Positions 42,578 through 51,549 are shown, counted from the first letter of the stretch. The stretch: DNA of 64,000 bases from Hyphomonadaceae bacterium UBA5336 (GCA_002408125.1 DHQO01000024.1:1-64000), one strand, 5' to 3'. Notes: generated by a model from the letters alone, not told the origin. Program-made: numbers and translations.

Positions 42578-44038
42578 ATGGGCAAGGTTGAGCTTGATCT
42601 GAAACGGGTGCCGAAAAAGCCGGTGCCGCCGCCGCCGCAGGATCTCTATGCCAAGCGGAAGCAGATCTATCCCAAGCTTGCCCATGGGAAGTTCCGCTCG
42701 GTGAAATGGCTCGTCATGGCCGTGACGCTGGGTGTGTACTACCTGCTGCCGTGGATCCGCTGGCCGCGCGGCGCCGGTGCGCCGGACCAGGCCGTGCTGG
42801 CCGATTTTGCCGGCGAGCGGTTCTACTTCTTCTTCATCGAGATCTGGCCGCAGGAGATCTACTATCTCACCGGCCTCCTGATCATAGCCGCGCTGGGCCT
42901 GTTCCTCGTAACCTCGCTCTTCGGGCGGGTCTGGTGCGGCTATACCTGTCCGCAGACCGTGTGGACCGACCTCTTTATCTGGGTCGAGCGCGCCTTTGAG
43001 GGCGACCGTGCCGCGCGCATGCGCCTCGACAAGGCGCCGATGAGCGCGGGCAAGCTCTCGCGCAAGCTGGGCAAGCATGCCGTCTGGCTGCTCATTTCCT
43101 TCGTGACCGGCGGCGCCTTCATCCTTTACTGGCATGATGCGCCCACGATCGCGCGCACCTTTTTCATCGGCCAGGCGCCGCTTTCGGCCTACTGGTTCGC
43201 GGGCATCCTGACCCTGACCACCTATTTCCTCGCCGGGACGATGCGCGAGCAGGTCTGCACCTATATGTGTCCCTGGCCGCGCATCCAGGGCGCGCTGACC
43301 GACGAGCAGGCCCTCAACGTTACCTACCGCTTCGCTCGGGGCGAGCCGCGCGCGCCGATGCGCAAGGACACCGACTGGTCCACGCGCGGCGACTGCATCG
43401 ACTGCAATCAGTGCGTCCAGGTCTGCCCGATGGGCATCGACATCCGCAACGGGGCACAGCTGGAATGCATCCACTGCGCGCTGTGCATCGATGCCTGCGA
43501 CCAGATGATGGACAAGATCGGCCGTCCGCGCGGCCTGATCGCCTATGACACCGACGCGGCCATGGATGCCGTGGCCCACGGCCAGAAGCCGAAATACCAG
43601 CTCCTGCGTGCGCGCACGATCCTCTATGCGGTGCTGATGGCGGCAATTGCTGGCCTCATGACCTTCGGGCTCAGCACGCGGGCAAGCTTCGAGATCAACA
43701 CGTTGAAAGACCGCTCGCCGCCCTTCGTGCAGCTTTCCGACGGCTCGCTGCGCAATGGCTATACGCTCAAGCTCGTCAACAAGACCGGGGATGATCGCGA
43801 AATGCGGATCGAGGCTTCGGGGCTGGCTGGCGCGGAACTCGATATCATCGGCCTGCAAGCCGAGGGCGAGCCGAATGTCTTCCTTCTTCCCGTGGCCGCA
43901 AATGGCGTGGACCGCTTCAAGCTCTACATCACCGTGCCGCCCGGCACCGTGGCCCGCCAGGACCACATCACCTTCACCGTGACCGATACCGACACGGGTG
44001 AGACCTACTCCAACACCGTATCTTTCAGAGGACAGTAA
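42578..44038 (+). CDS. ccoG: cbb3 oxidase accessory 4Fe-4S protein CcoG
   Basis: A 486-aa membrane protein with two dicluster-type ferredoxin motifs, CIDCNQCVQVCP and CIHCALCIDACD. It also has the VWCGYTCPQTVWTDLF and EQVCTYMCPWPR segments typical of CcoG/RdxA. The C-terminal ~120 residues form an Ig-like periplasmic domain. CcoG is implicated in reducing copper for cbb3 assembly. AAGGA precedes the ATG. Confidence 0.95.
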   Translation: MGKVELDLKRVPKKPVPPPPQDLYAKRKQIYPKLAHGKFRSVKWLVMAVTLGVYYLLPWIRWPRGAGAPDQAVLADFAGERFYFFFIEIWPQEIYYLTGLLIIAALGLFLVTSLFGRVWCGYTCPQTVWTDLFIWVERAFEGDRAARMRLDKAPMSAGKLSRKLGKHAVWLLISFVTGGAFILYWHDAPTIARTFFIGQAPLSAYWFAGILTLTTYFLAGTMREQVCTYMCPWPRIQGALTDEQALNVTYRFARGEPRAPMRKDTDWSTRGDCIDCNQCVQVCPMGIDIRNGAQLECIHCALCIDACDQMMDKIGRPRGLIAYDTDAAMDAVAHGQKPKYQLLRARTILYAVLMAAIAGLMTFGLSTRASFEINTLKDRSPPFVQLSDGSLRNGYTLKLVNKTGDDREMRIEASGLAGAELDIIGLQAEGEPNVFLLPVAANGVDRFKLYITVPPGTVARQDHITFTVTDTDTGETYSNTVSFRGQ

Positions 44039-44041
44039 GCG

Positions 44042-44563
44042 ATGAACATGGCTATGACCGACGCGCCCACCGCCTCCGGAAAACAGCTCAGGGGCTGGCA
44101 TGTCCTTCTGATCATGCTCGCCTTTTTCGGTGTGATGTTCGCCGTGAACGGTGTGTTCCTCTACTACGCCATCACCACCCATCCCGGTGAGCAGGTGGAG
44201 AAATCCTATCTCCAGGGCCTGCATTACAATGACACGCTTCAAGCCCGCGCCCGCCAGGACGAGCTTGGCTGGACCGGCGCGCTGGGCATCGTCGCGGAGG
44301 AGGGCACACCGCCCATGCTGGTGGCGGAGATGATGGATGCGGCCGACCTGCCGCTCGGCGGACTGGCCGTCACGGCGAACCTGCACCGCCACACTTCAGG
44401 GGATGCCGACATTCACATGGCGCTCAGCCCGTCCGACGTCGGCGAGTATTCCGCCAGCCTCGAAGGCCTGCCGGCGGGCGACTATGATGTCATCGTCACG
44501 GCAACACAGGGCGGCAGCGAGGACGTGCTGTTCGAAGCCCACAAGCGGCTCTCCCTGCCATGA
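44042..44563 (+). CDS. ccoH: cbb3 oxidase biogenesis protein CcoH (FixH)
   Basis: A 173-aa protein with one N-terminal membrane helix (WHVLLIMLAFFGVMFAVNGV) and a periplasmic domain. The segment FLYYAITTHPGEQVEKSYLQ is the FixH-specific pattern. It overlaps ccoI by 4 nt, so the assembly factor and copper pump are translationally coupled. Confidence 0.93.
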   Translation: MNMAMTDAPTASGKQLRGWHVLLIMLAFFGVMFAVNGVFLYYAITTHPGEQVEKSYLQGLHYNDTLQARARQDELGWTGALGIVAEEGTPPMLVAEMMDAADLPLGGLAVTANLHRHTSGDADIHMALSPSDVGEYSASLEGLPAGDYDVIVTATQGGSEDVLFEAHKRLSLP

Positions 44564-46788
44564 GCGATATCCTGACAGACCTTGCCGATGCCGGCTGTCC
44601 GCAGGGCCTCGGGCCGGCGGAAGCCTCTCCGAAAACCGGGCTCGGCGATCCCGCGCCCTTCGTCGTGCGCAGCAAGGGGCTCTCGCGCCTTGAGCTGAGC
44701 GTGCGCGGCGCGAAATGCGGCGCGTGCCTGTCCAAGATCGAGAAGGCCGTGAAGGTCCTGCCGGGTGTCACCGAAGCGCGGCTCAACCTCTCGAATGGGC
44801 AGATGCGCGTCGCATGGGAGGGCGATCTGCCCCCCGCACACATCACCGCCGCGATTTCCGATCTCGGCTATGGCGTCGCTCCGCTCGACCCCGAGCGCGA
44901 TGAGGACGAAGCCAGGCGTGAGGAGCGCCGCCTGCTCACCGCCATGGGCGTGGCCGGCTTTGCCGCCGCGAACATCATGCTGCTGTCGGTTTCGGTCTGG
45001 GCCGGGGCAGGGGAGATGGGCGAGTCCACGCGGGCCATCATGCACATGATCTCCGGCGCCATCGCCATTCCGGTGGTGCTGTTCGCCGGGCGCACCTTTT
45101 TCGCCTCGGCCTGGCGCGTGCTGTCCAGGGGCCGCGCAAACATGGACGTTCCGATCTCTCTGGCCGTCCTGCTCGCATTGGGAGTCAGTGTCTGGGAGAC
45201 GGCGCTGGGCGGCGAGCATGCCTATTTCGATGCCTGTGTGATGCTGCTCTTCTTCCTGCTGATCGGGCGTTTCCTCGATGCCCGCCTGCGCCGGCGCGCC
45301 CATGCCGCCGCAAGCGATCTTGCCGCCCTCCAGGCCCGGTCCGTCACCCGCATCAATGTCTCTGGGCAGGCCGAATCCGTGCGTGCCCGCGAAGTGATTC
45401 CCGGCGACATGATCCTGCTTTCGCCCGGCGAGCGCGCCGTCGTCGACATGGATGTCGTCGAGGGCACCAGCGAACTTGACGAAAGCCTGGTGAGTGGCGA
45501 AAGCACGCCGATCCTCACCAGCCCCGGCGCGCGCGTCTATGCCGGTGCGGTGGTGCTCGGCCAGGCGATCAAGGGCCGGGCCGTCGCCATGGCCGCTGAC
45601 AGCCTGATGGCCGATATCGGGCGCATGCTGGAAGCCGGTGAACAGCGCCGCTCGACCTATCGCAAGATCGCCGAGCGGGCCGTCTCCATCTATGTGCCCG
45701 CCGTGCACACCATCGCGCTGCTCACCTTTATCGGCTGGCTCTTGGCCGGCGTGGGCGTGCGCGAGGCGATCTTCATTGCCTGCTCGACCCTGATCATCAC
45801 CTGCCCCTGCGCGCTGGCCCTGGCCGCGCCTGTGACGCAGGTGGTGGCTTCCGGGCGCCTGTTCCGGGCCGGTGTGTTCCTGAAATCCGGCGATGCGCTG
45901 GAGCGGCTGGCGGGCGCTGATCATGTTGTCTTCGACAAGACCGGCACGCTGACGCTCGGGGAGCCCCAGCTGGTGAAAGAGGGCGTGGCGCCGGAAACGC
46001 TTGCGGCGGCGGCGCAGCTCGCCCGGGCCAGTCGGCACCCGCTTTCGCGGGCGCTGGTCGCCGCTGAGGGTGCAGGGCCGGTTGCCCGCAATGTCACCGA
46101 ACATGCCGGGCTCGGTCTTGAGGGCGAGGTGGATGGCGTCAGGGCGCGGCTCGGCTCGGCCGAATGGGTTGGCGTCGAGACAACAGTGAATGATGGCCCG
46201 ACTCTCTGGTTCAGCAGGGGTGATGAGGCCCCGACCCAACTCCGGTTCCGCGACCATTTCCAGGAGGATGCGGCCGATGTGCTCGCCGGCCTGAAGCAGC
46301 GTGGCCTGAGTTTCGAGATCGTCTCCGGCGACACCGAAACCGCCGTGGCGCGCACCGCCGAAGCCCTCGGCATCTCGCAATGGACCGCCGAGGTTTCCCC
46401 GAAAGGCAAGGTCGAACGCCTCGAAGCCCTGCGCGCAGAGGGCAAGAAGGTTCTGATGATCGGCGACGGCCTTAACGATGCCGGCGCGCTCTCGCTCGCC
46501 CATGCCTCCATGGCGCCGGGCGGGGCGATGGATGTCAGCCAGTCAGCCAGCGACGCGGTGTACTCGGGCAAGGGGCTCGGCGCGATCCTGACGACGCTCG
46601 ACACCTCGCGCCGCGCGCGGTCCATCATGCTGCAGAATTTCGGCCTTGCCGCGCTCTACAACCTGATCGCCGTGCCGATTGCCGTGGCGGGCTTTGCCTC
46701 ACCGCTGGTCGCCGCCATTGCCATGTCGGCAAGCTCGCTTATCGTGACGCTCAATGCCCTGCGCCAGAACGTGCCCGCAAAGGCCTGA
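44560..46788 (+). CDS. ccoI: Copper-exporting P1B-type ATPase CcoI (FixI)
   Basis: A 742-aa ATPase that supplies copper for cbb3 assembly. The N-terminal HMA domain has a GAKCGACLSKIE metal site. The transmembrane metal motif CPC lies in IITCPCALALAAPVTQ, the phosphorylation site is DKTGTLT, and the hinge is MIGDGLNDAGALSLAHASM. The short distance between the HMA and the first helix is typical of CopA2/FixI-type pumps. Confidence 0.95.
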   Translation: MSDILTDLADAGCPQGLGPAEASPKTGLGDPAPFVVRSKGLSRLELSVRGAKCGACLSKIEKAVKVLPGVTEARLNLSNGQMRVAWEGDLPPAHITAAISDLGYGVAPLDPERDEDEARREERRLLTAMGVAGFAAANIMLLSVSVWAGAGEMGESTRAIMHMISGAIAIPVVLFAGRTFFASAWRVLSRGRANMDVPISLAVLLALGVSVWETALGGEHAYFDACVMLLFFLLIGRFLDARLRRRAHAAASDLAALQARSVTRINVSGQAESVRAREVIPGDMILLSPGERAVVDMDVVEGTSELDESLVSGESTPILTSPGARVYAGAVVLGQAIKGRAVAMAADSLMADIGRMLEAGEQRRSTYRKIAERAVSIYVPAVHTIALLTFIGWLLAGVGVREAIFIACSTLIITCPCALALAAPVTQVVASGRLFRAGVFLKSGDALERLAGADHVVFDKTGTLTLGEPQLVKEGVAPETLAAAAQLARASRHPLSRALVAAEGAGPVARNVTEHAGLGLEGEVDGVRARLGSAEWVGVETTVNDGPTLWFSRGDEAPTQLRFRDHFQEDAADVLAGLKQRGLSFEIVSGDTETAVARTAEALGISQWTAEVSPKGKVERLEALRAEGKKVLMIGDGLNDAGALSLAHASMAPGGAMDVSQSASDAVYSGKGLGAILTTLDTSRRARSIMLQNFGLAALYNLIAVPIAVAGFASPLVAAIAMSASSLIVTLNALRQNVPAKA

Positions 46789-46791
46789 GAT

Positions 46792-46944
46792 ATGACCGGC
46801 CTCATTTTCCTCATCCCGATTGCCCTTTTCATGGGCCTGATCGGTCTTGTTGCCTTCATCTGGGCGCAGAAATCCGGCCAGTTCGAGGATATGGAAGGGG
46901 CGGCCTACCGCATCCTGGAAGACGATGACGACAAGCCGCTGTGA
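46792..46944 (+). CDS. ccoS: cbb3 oxidase maturation protein CcoS
   Basis: A 50-aa protein with a single membrane helix (IPIALFMGLIGLVAFIWA) followed by the CcoS-diagnostic QKSGQFEDMEGAAYRIL and an acidic tail. It starts 3 nt after ccoI and closes the ccoNOQPGHIS operon. CcoS is needed for heme and copper insertion. Confidence 0.93.
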   Translation: MTGLIFLIPIALFMGLIGLVAFIWAQKSGQFEDMEGAAYRILEDDDDKPL

Positions 46945-47005
46945 AGCGTCACTTCACCGCTGGTGGCTTTCCCGCAGCGGCAAACCGCGCTACTTGCCTG
47001 CCCCA

Positions 47006-47908
47006 ATGAGCGAACTGCACCCCGCCCTGGCCGCACAGGCCACTGCACGGACCCTGTCCGAAGCGCTGCCCTATATCCAGCGCTATGCCGGCAAGACCGT
47101 GGTCATCAAGTATGGCGGCCATGCCATGGTCGACGAGACGCTGTCGGCCATGTTCGCGCGCGATGTGGTGCTCTTGAAGCATCTCGGCGTGAACCCGATC
47201 ATCGTGCATGGCGGCGGGCCGCAAATCGCCCGCCTGCTCGATAGGCTCGATATCAAGTCGGAGTTCCGCGAGGGCCTGCGCGTGACCGACGATGCCACCA
47301 TGGATGTGGTGGAAATGGTGCTGTCGGGCACCATCAACAAGTCCATCGTGCGGGCGATCAACACCGCCGGCGGGCGCGCCATCGGCCTGTCAGGCTCGGA
47401 TGCCAATCTCATCCAGGCCAAAAAGGTCTCGCGCACGGTGAAGACCAAGGGCAGCGCGCTGGAGGAAGTGGTCGATCTCGGCTATGTCGGCGAGCCCGAG
47501 GCGGTCGACCCCGCCGCGCTGCTGGCGCTTTCGGCCTCGGTGGAAAAGCTCATTCCCGTGGTCGCGCCGGTGGGTGTGGGCAGCGATGGCTCGCGCTACA
47601 ATATCAATGCCGATACCGCCGCTGGTGCCGTGGCCGAGGCAGTCGGTGCCGAGCGCCTGCTGCTGCTCACCGATGTGGCCGGGGTAATGGACAAGTCCGG
47701 CAATCTGATGCGCGAGCTGCGCGCCGATGCGATTGCCGGCCTCGTGGCTGACGGAACGGCTGTAGGCGGTATGATTCCGAAGCTTGAAACCGCCGCCAAG
47801 GCCGTCAATCATGGCGTCGGGGCGGCAGTAATTCTGGATGGACGTGCCCCGCATGCCTTACTTATGGAACTTTTCACCGAGCACGGTTCTGGAACGCTGG
47901 TTTCCTAG
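47006..47908 (+). CDS. argB: N-acetylglutamate kinase
   Basis: A 300-aa amino-acid kinase-fold enzyme, second step of arginine synthesis. VVIKYGGHAMVDE and PIIVHGGGPQIARLLDRL hold the nucleotide and substrate loops, and the C-terminal part has LLTDVAGVMD and GGMIPKLETA. The start at 47006 (MSELHPALA) gives the standard length; the upstream in-frame start at 46847 lies inside ccoS. Confidence 0.95.
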   Translation: MSELHPALAAQATARTLSEALPYIQRYAGKTVVIKYGGHAMVDETLSAMFARDVVLLKHLGVNPIIVHGGGPQIARLLDRLDIKSEFREGLRVTDDATMDVVEMVLSGTINKSIVRAINTAGGRAIGLSGSDANLIQAKKVSRTVKTKGSALEEVVDLGYVGEPEAVDPAALLALSASVEKLIPVVAPVGVGSDGSRYNINADTAAGAVAEAVGAERLLLLTDVAGVMDKSGNLMRELRADAIAGLVADGTAVGGMIPKLETAAKAVNHGVGAAVILDGRAPHALLMELFTEHGSGTLVS

Positions 47909-48932
47909 GGCCCTTGCCGCCGCCTTTGCCGTGCTGGCGCTCTGGATGATCACAGGCAGGCAAGCCTCTGCGCAGGAGGATGGCTGGAAGCTGTGCAACA
48001 AGACCAGCTACATCATCAATGCTGCCGTGGCTCGCCCCGAAGGGCAGGCCGTCGTGGTAGAAGGCTGGACCAAGCTACGGCCCGGCGCGTGTGAGCTGGC
48101 GCTGCCCGCGCCGCTGAGCCCAGGTGTGCACTTCATCTATGGCGAATCTTCCGACGCCCATCGTGGCGGCGGGCGCGACTGGGGCGGTGACCGCGAGCTG
48201 TGCGTGGATCCCACCGGCTCCTTCTCTGTCGAAAGCCCGCCGGACTGCGCCGGGTTCGGCCTGGACGGGCGCAATTTCCGCCCCGTGCTGATCGAGCGCC
48301 GCAATGGCTGGCAGACCACCTTCACAGAGACCAACCAGTACAGTTTCGACCAGGCCGAGGCGGCCGGTGTGCAGCGCTTGCTTGAGGATGCCGGGGTCTT
48401 CTCCGGCCGCGTGGACGGCCTGCTTGGCCGCGAGACCCGCGCCGCGATCCGTACGTTCCTGAGTTCGCAAGGGCTGGCGGCCGATACCAGCGATGCCGAC
48501 CTGATCGACTTTCTCGAACAATCGGCCATCGAGCGCGCCCGCGATGTCGGCTTCACCCTGTGCAACCGTACCGAATACCCGATCTGGGGCGCGATCGCCC
48601 GCATGCGCGGGGATGACTGGGAAAGCCGCGGCTGGTGGCGCCTGGAGGCGGGCGGTTGTGCCCGCGCCATCGACAGCCCCCTGAACCAGCGCCAGTATTT
48701 CGTCTATGGCGAGATGGAACAGCCCGACGGGCGGGTGCGCACCCTGAAGCGCGCCGGTGAGGGCTTCTGCGTCTCGCGCGCGAAATTTGCCATTTCAGGG
48801 CGCGATGATTGCGAGGCCGCGGCCTATCGCACGGCGATGTTCACAGAGGCCGCCACACCTGAAGACCAGAAACTGGTCTTTGAATTCTTCGAGCGCGATT
48901 TTGACCGTGCGCGGGATGCGCCGGAAGGCTAG
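47853..48932 (+). CDS. Exported DUF1036 protein with peptidoglycan-binding-like segment
   Basis: A 359-aa exported protein. Residues 1-39 form a signal peptide ending in ASAQ. Two DUF1036-type repeats are visible: WKLCNKTSYIINAAVARPEG with CVDPTGSFSVESPPDC, and FTLCNRTEYPIWGAIARMRG with CVSRAKFAISGRDDC. They are joined by a segment resembling a PG_binding_1 domain (QRLLEDAGVFSGRVDGLLG, TRAAIRTFL). A cell-envelope role is likely. The start overlaps the argB end by 56 nt; an alternative ATG at 47838 overlaps further. Confidence 0.82.
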   Translation: MPYLWNFSPSTVLERWFPRALAAAFAVLALWMITGRQASAQEDGWKLCNKTSYIINAAVARPEGQAVVVEGWTKLRPGACELALPAPLSPGVHFIYGESSDAHRGGGRDWGGDRELCVDPTGSFSVESPPDCAGFGLDGRNFRPVLIERRNGWQTTFTETNQYSFDQAEAAGVQRLLEDAGVFSGRVDGLLGRETRAAIRTFLSSQGLAADTSDADLIDFLEQSAIERARDVGFTLCNRTEYPIWGAIARMRGDDWESRGWWRLEAGGCARAIDSPLNQRQYFVYGEMEQPDGRVRTLKRAGEGFCVSRAKFAISGRDDCEAAAYRTAMFTEAATPEDQKLVFEFFERDFDRARDAPEG

Positions 48933-48949
48933 GACGGGGCTGAGGGGCG

Positions 48950-49690
48950 ATGGGAATGGCGGAGCCACAGGCGGGCAGGCTGGCCCATGTCACTGACTGG
49001 GTCTTTGACCTCGACAACACGCTCTATCCGGCGCGCTGCGACCTGTTCGCTGAGATCGACATGCGCATGACCGATTTCGTCGCCCGCTTCCTGCGAGTGG
49101 AGCATGTCGAGGCGCGCGCCCTGCAAAAGCAGTATTATGCCGAGCACGGCACCACGCTGAAGGGGCTGATGACCCTGCACGGCATGGCGCCGGCCGACTT
49201 TCTCGCTCATGTCCACGAGATCGACCTCACGCCCCTGCCGCGCTGTGATCTCTTGCGCGGCGCGATTGCCGGCCTGCCGGGGCGGAAGTTCGTCTACACG
49301 AACGGTTCGCGCCGCCATGCCGAGCGCGTGACGGCGCATATGGGCCTCTCGGACCTGTTCGACGGTATGTCCGGGATAGAGGATGCCGACTATCACCCCA
49401 AGCCCGATCCGCGCTCTTATGATGCCTTCTGCTGCGCGCATGATGTCGCGCCGGAGCGGGCGATCTTTTTCGAGGATATGGACCGCAATCTCAAACCCGC
49501 CCATCAGATGGGCTTCACCACCGTACTCGTGCGCTCCGACAAGGACTGGAGCCATGAGCCCGATGGCGCACGCCCGGCCGGATTGGGGGATGATCTTGGC
49601 GATCACATTCACTATGTGACCGACGATCTGACCGACTTCCTGGCCACATGCATGGCCGACCAGGACAAGACCAAAAGGAAAAACACATGA
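48950..49690 (+). CDS. HAD-family pyrimidine 5'-nucleotidase
   Basis: A 246-aa HAD hydrolase. Motif I is FDLDNTLYP, motif II lies in FVYTNGSRRHAERV, and motifs III/IV in YHPKPDPRSYDAF and AIFFEDMDRNLKPA. The YP after DLDNTL and the cap pattern match SDT1-type pyrimidine 5'-nucleotidases. In Alphaproteobacteria this gene usually lies with argB and dapD, as here. Its TGA overlaps the dapD ATG by 4 nt. Confidence 0.9.
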   Translation: MGMAEPQAGRLAHVTDWVFDLDNTLYPARCDLFAEIDMRMTDFVARFLRVEHVEARALQKQYYAEHGTTLKGLMTLHGMAPADFLAHVHEIDLTPLPRCDLLRGAIAGLPGRKFVYTNGSRRHAERVTAHMGLSDLFDGMSGIEDADYHPKPDPRSYDAFCCAHDVAPERAIFFEDMDRNLKPAHQMGFTTVLVRSDKDWSHEPDGARPAGLGDDLGDHIHYVTDDLTDFLATCMADQDKTKRKNT

Positions 49691-50523
49691 CCGAAGCCCT
49701 GGCCAAAGTGATCGATGCTGCCTGGGAGGACCGCGCAAGCTTCTCCACCGAGACCGGAGGCGATGTCCGCGAAGCCGTGGAAGCCGCGCTGGACCTGCTC
49801 GACAGCGGCGAGGTGCGCGTGGCCGAGCGCTCGGGGGCGAATGGCGACTGGGTCGTGAACCAGTGGCTGAAAAAGGCCGTGCTGCTCTCCTTCCGCCTGA
49901 ATGCCAATGGCCTGGTGGAAGGCGGCGTCGGCCGTCATGGCGCCTGGTGGGACAAGGTGCCCTCGAAGTTCGAAGGCTGGCGCGAGGAGGACTTCCAGAA
50001 AGCCGGCTTCCGCGCCGTGCCGCCGGCTGCCGTGCGCCGGGGCGCCTATATCGCGCCGAACGCCGTGCTGATGCCGTCTTACGTCAATATCGGCGCCTAT
50101 GTGGACAGCGGCACCATGGTAGATACCTGGTCGACCGTCGGTTCGTGCGCACAGATCGGCAAGAATGTGCACCTGTCGGGCGGGGTGGGCATCGGCGGCG
50201 TGCTGGAGCCGCTGCAGGCGGGTCCGGTGATCATCGAGGACAATTGTTTCATCGGCGCACGCTCGGAGGTCGCCGAGGGCGTGATCGTGCGCGAGGGCGC
50301 GGTGATCTCCATGGGGGTCTTCCTCGGCCAGTCGACCAGGATCGTCGACCGTGCGACGGGGCAGGTGCATCGCGGCGAAGTGCCGGCCTACTCGGTGGTC
50401 GTGCCGGGCACGCTGCCCGATCCCAAAGGCGGGCCGAGCCTCGCCTGCGCCGTGATCGTGAAGACGGTGGATGCCCAGACGCGCTCCAAGACCGGCGTGA
50501 ACGAGCTCCTGCGGGACGTCTGA
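49687..50523 (+). CDS. dapD: 2,3,4,5-tetrahydropyridine-2,6-dicarboxylate N-succinyltransferase
   Basis: A 278-aa left-handed beta-helix acyltransferase of the lysine/diaminopimelate pathway. The hexapeptide-repeat body includes YIAPNAVLMPSYVNIGAYVD, CFIGARSEVAEGVIVREGAV and the C-terminal GPSLACAVIVKTVDAQTRSK. The start at 49687 has AAGGA upstream; the in-frame start at 49648 lies within the nucleotidase gene. Confidence 0.95.
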   Translation: MTEALAKVIDAAWEDRASFSTETGGDVREAVEAALDLLDSGEVRVAERSGANGDWVVNQWLKKAVLLSFRLNANGLVEGGVGRHGAWWDKVPSKFEGWREEDFQKAGFRAVPPAAVRRGAYIAPNAVLMPSYVNIGAYVDSGTMVDTWSTVGSCAQIGKNVHLSGGVGIGGVLEPLQAGPVIIEDNCFIGARSEVAEGVIVREGAVISMGVFLGQSTRIVDRATGQVHRGEVPAYSVVVPGTLPDPKGGPSLACAVIVKTVDAQTRSKTGVNELLRDV

Positions 50524-50545
50524 GTTAACCTTTGACTAACCCTCT

Positions 50546-50572
50546 GGCACGGGGCTTGCCTAGCCCCGTGCC
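50546..50572 (+). promoter_or_regulatory. Perfect 11-bp hairpin after dapD
   Basis: Arms 50546-50556 and 50562-50572 pair perfectly around a 5-nt loop. There is no T-run. It ends exactly one base before the ATG of a small ORF at 50573. It could be a Rho-dependent or 3'-stabilising structure for the argB-dapD transcript. Confidence 0.6.
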
Positions 50573-50761
50573 ATGCAGGGTGATGAAGACAGAGACGTGG
50601 CGCGTCGGCGCCGTTGGGCGGGAGCCGCACTGGCCAGTGTGGTCGCGTATGTGATGGGGCAGGCCTTCGCCTACAGCCCGATCCAGGTCTATTCGGAAGA
50701 AGAGATCACATCCGCGATCATGGGGCCGTTGACCGGTTCAGCCGCGCCCGCCGGCCGCTGA
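50573..50761 (+). CDS. Possible small membrane protein
   Basis: A 62-codon ORF with an Arg-rich N-terminus (DVARRRRW), one hydrophobic segment (AGAALASVVAYVMGQAFAY) and a short polar tail. The layout is plausible for a small single-pass protein. There is no ribosome-binding site because the ATG abuts a hairpin, and the 3' end overlaps the convergent 5-FCL ligase gene by 24 nt. Treat as tentative. Confidence 0.3.
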   Translation: MQGDEDRDVARRRRWAGAALASVVAYVMGQAFAYSPIQVYSEEEITSAIMGPLTGSAAPAGR

Positions 50762-51346
50762 GATCGCGCCCATATTCCGCATCATGAAGAGCGGGAACGA
50801 GCCTTCCTCGGTGAGGGCCCAGTCGAGCGGCTGGTCATGATCCTCAGCCGGCACCGCATCCACCAGCTGCCCGTGATAGGCCAGCGCGCAGGCAAAGGCG
50901 CGCCCGGCGCTGCGCAGGCGCGTCAGCGCGCGGTCATAATGGCCTTTGCCATAGCCGAGCCGGTTGCCCATCTGGTCGAAGGCGAGCAGCGGGGTGAGGA
51001 TCAGCGTCGGCCAGACTTCCGGCGCGCTGGAGCATGGCTCTGACAGGCCGAAAGGGCGCCGCTCCAACGGCTCGCCCGGCGACCAGCGCCGATAGGTCAT
51101 CGTGCCGTCATCCTCCACCCGCGGCAGCGATAGCTCCGCGCCGGCCTTTTCCAGCTTTCGCATCAGGGGCAGGGCATCGATTTCCGAGCCGATGGCCATA
51201 TATCCCGCCACTTCCGGGCCATAGCGCTCCAGCAGGCGCATGGGGAATTTCTCGGCCAGCGTCTCCCCGGCATCGGGATTGCGCGCGGCAAGTTCTTCTC
51301 GGAGGAGTTTCAGTTGCGCGCGAAGGGCTGGCTTGTCAGTCATGAA
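50738..51346 (-). CDS. ygfA: 5-formyltetrahydrofolate cyclo-ligase
   Basis: A 202-aa enzyme that converts 5-formyl-THF to 5,10-methenyl-THF using ATP. The C-terminal signature LLAFDQMGNRLGYGKGHYDR contains the ATP-binding Gly-rich and GYGKGYYDR-type motifs. The start at 51346 (MTDKPALRAQ) matches the family. It lies directly downstream of the predicted 6S RNA, a linkage conserved across Proteobacteria. Confidence 0.93.
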   Translation of the reverse strand, partial: FMTDKPALRAQLKLLREELAARNPDAGETLAEKFPMRLLERYGPEVAGYMAIGSEIDALPLMRKLEKAGAELSLPRVEDDGTMTYRRWSPGEPLERRPFGLSEPCSSAPEVWPTLILTPLLAFDQMGNRLGYGKGHYDRALTRLRSAGRAFACALAYHGQLVDAVPAEDHDQPLDWALTEEGSFPLFMMRNMGAISAAGGRG

Positions 51347-51385
51347 CTGGCCTTCCTGCTGGAGAGCGCGCGGGGCATAAGGACG

Positions 51386-51549
51386 CAAGGACCACGCGCG
51401 CCGATGAGCGTGTTTTCACTCCCGTAGAACCTAGCGAACTAGGTGGGCGCCGGATGAGACAGGGCCACGGCCCTGCCCAGATTGCCAGCTCCCTAACGGA
51501 AAGTAAGGTCCCCGGAGTTGAATGACCCTGTCAAACGCCGCAGCCCTTG
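51386..51549 (-). ncRNA. ssrS: Predicted 6S RNA
   Basis: The 261-nt gap upstream of the 5-FCL gene holds a ~164-nt RNA on the - strand with 6S-like structure. A closing stem of 11 pairs including G-U wobbles joins 51539-51549 to 51386-51396. An apical GC-rich hairpin forms from GGCAGGGCC and GGCCCTGTC. A small ACCTAG-TTCG-CTAGGT hairpin lies on the 3' side of the central bubble. Upstream on the same strand, TTATCA and TATTTT are spaced by 17 nt as a possible promoter. 6S RNA mimics an open promoter to sequester sigma70 polymerase. Ends are approximate. Confidence 0.7.

Noticed and set aside
42428..46503. Long - strand frames opposite ccoP-ccoI (654 and 673 aa)
   Set aside because: Antisense shadows of well-identified cco genes; no start signals or recognisable domains.
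46847..47005. N-terminal extension of argB
   Set aside because: It would overlap ccoS completely and adds residues absent from the family; ATG at 47006 gives the standard length.
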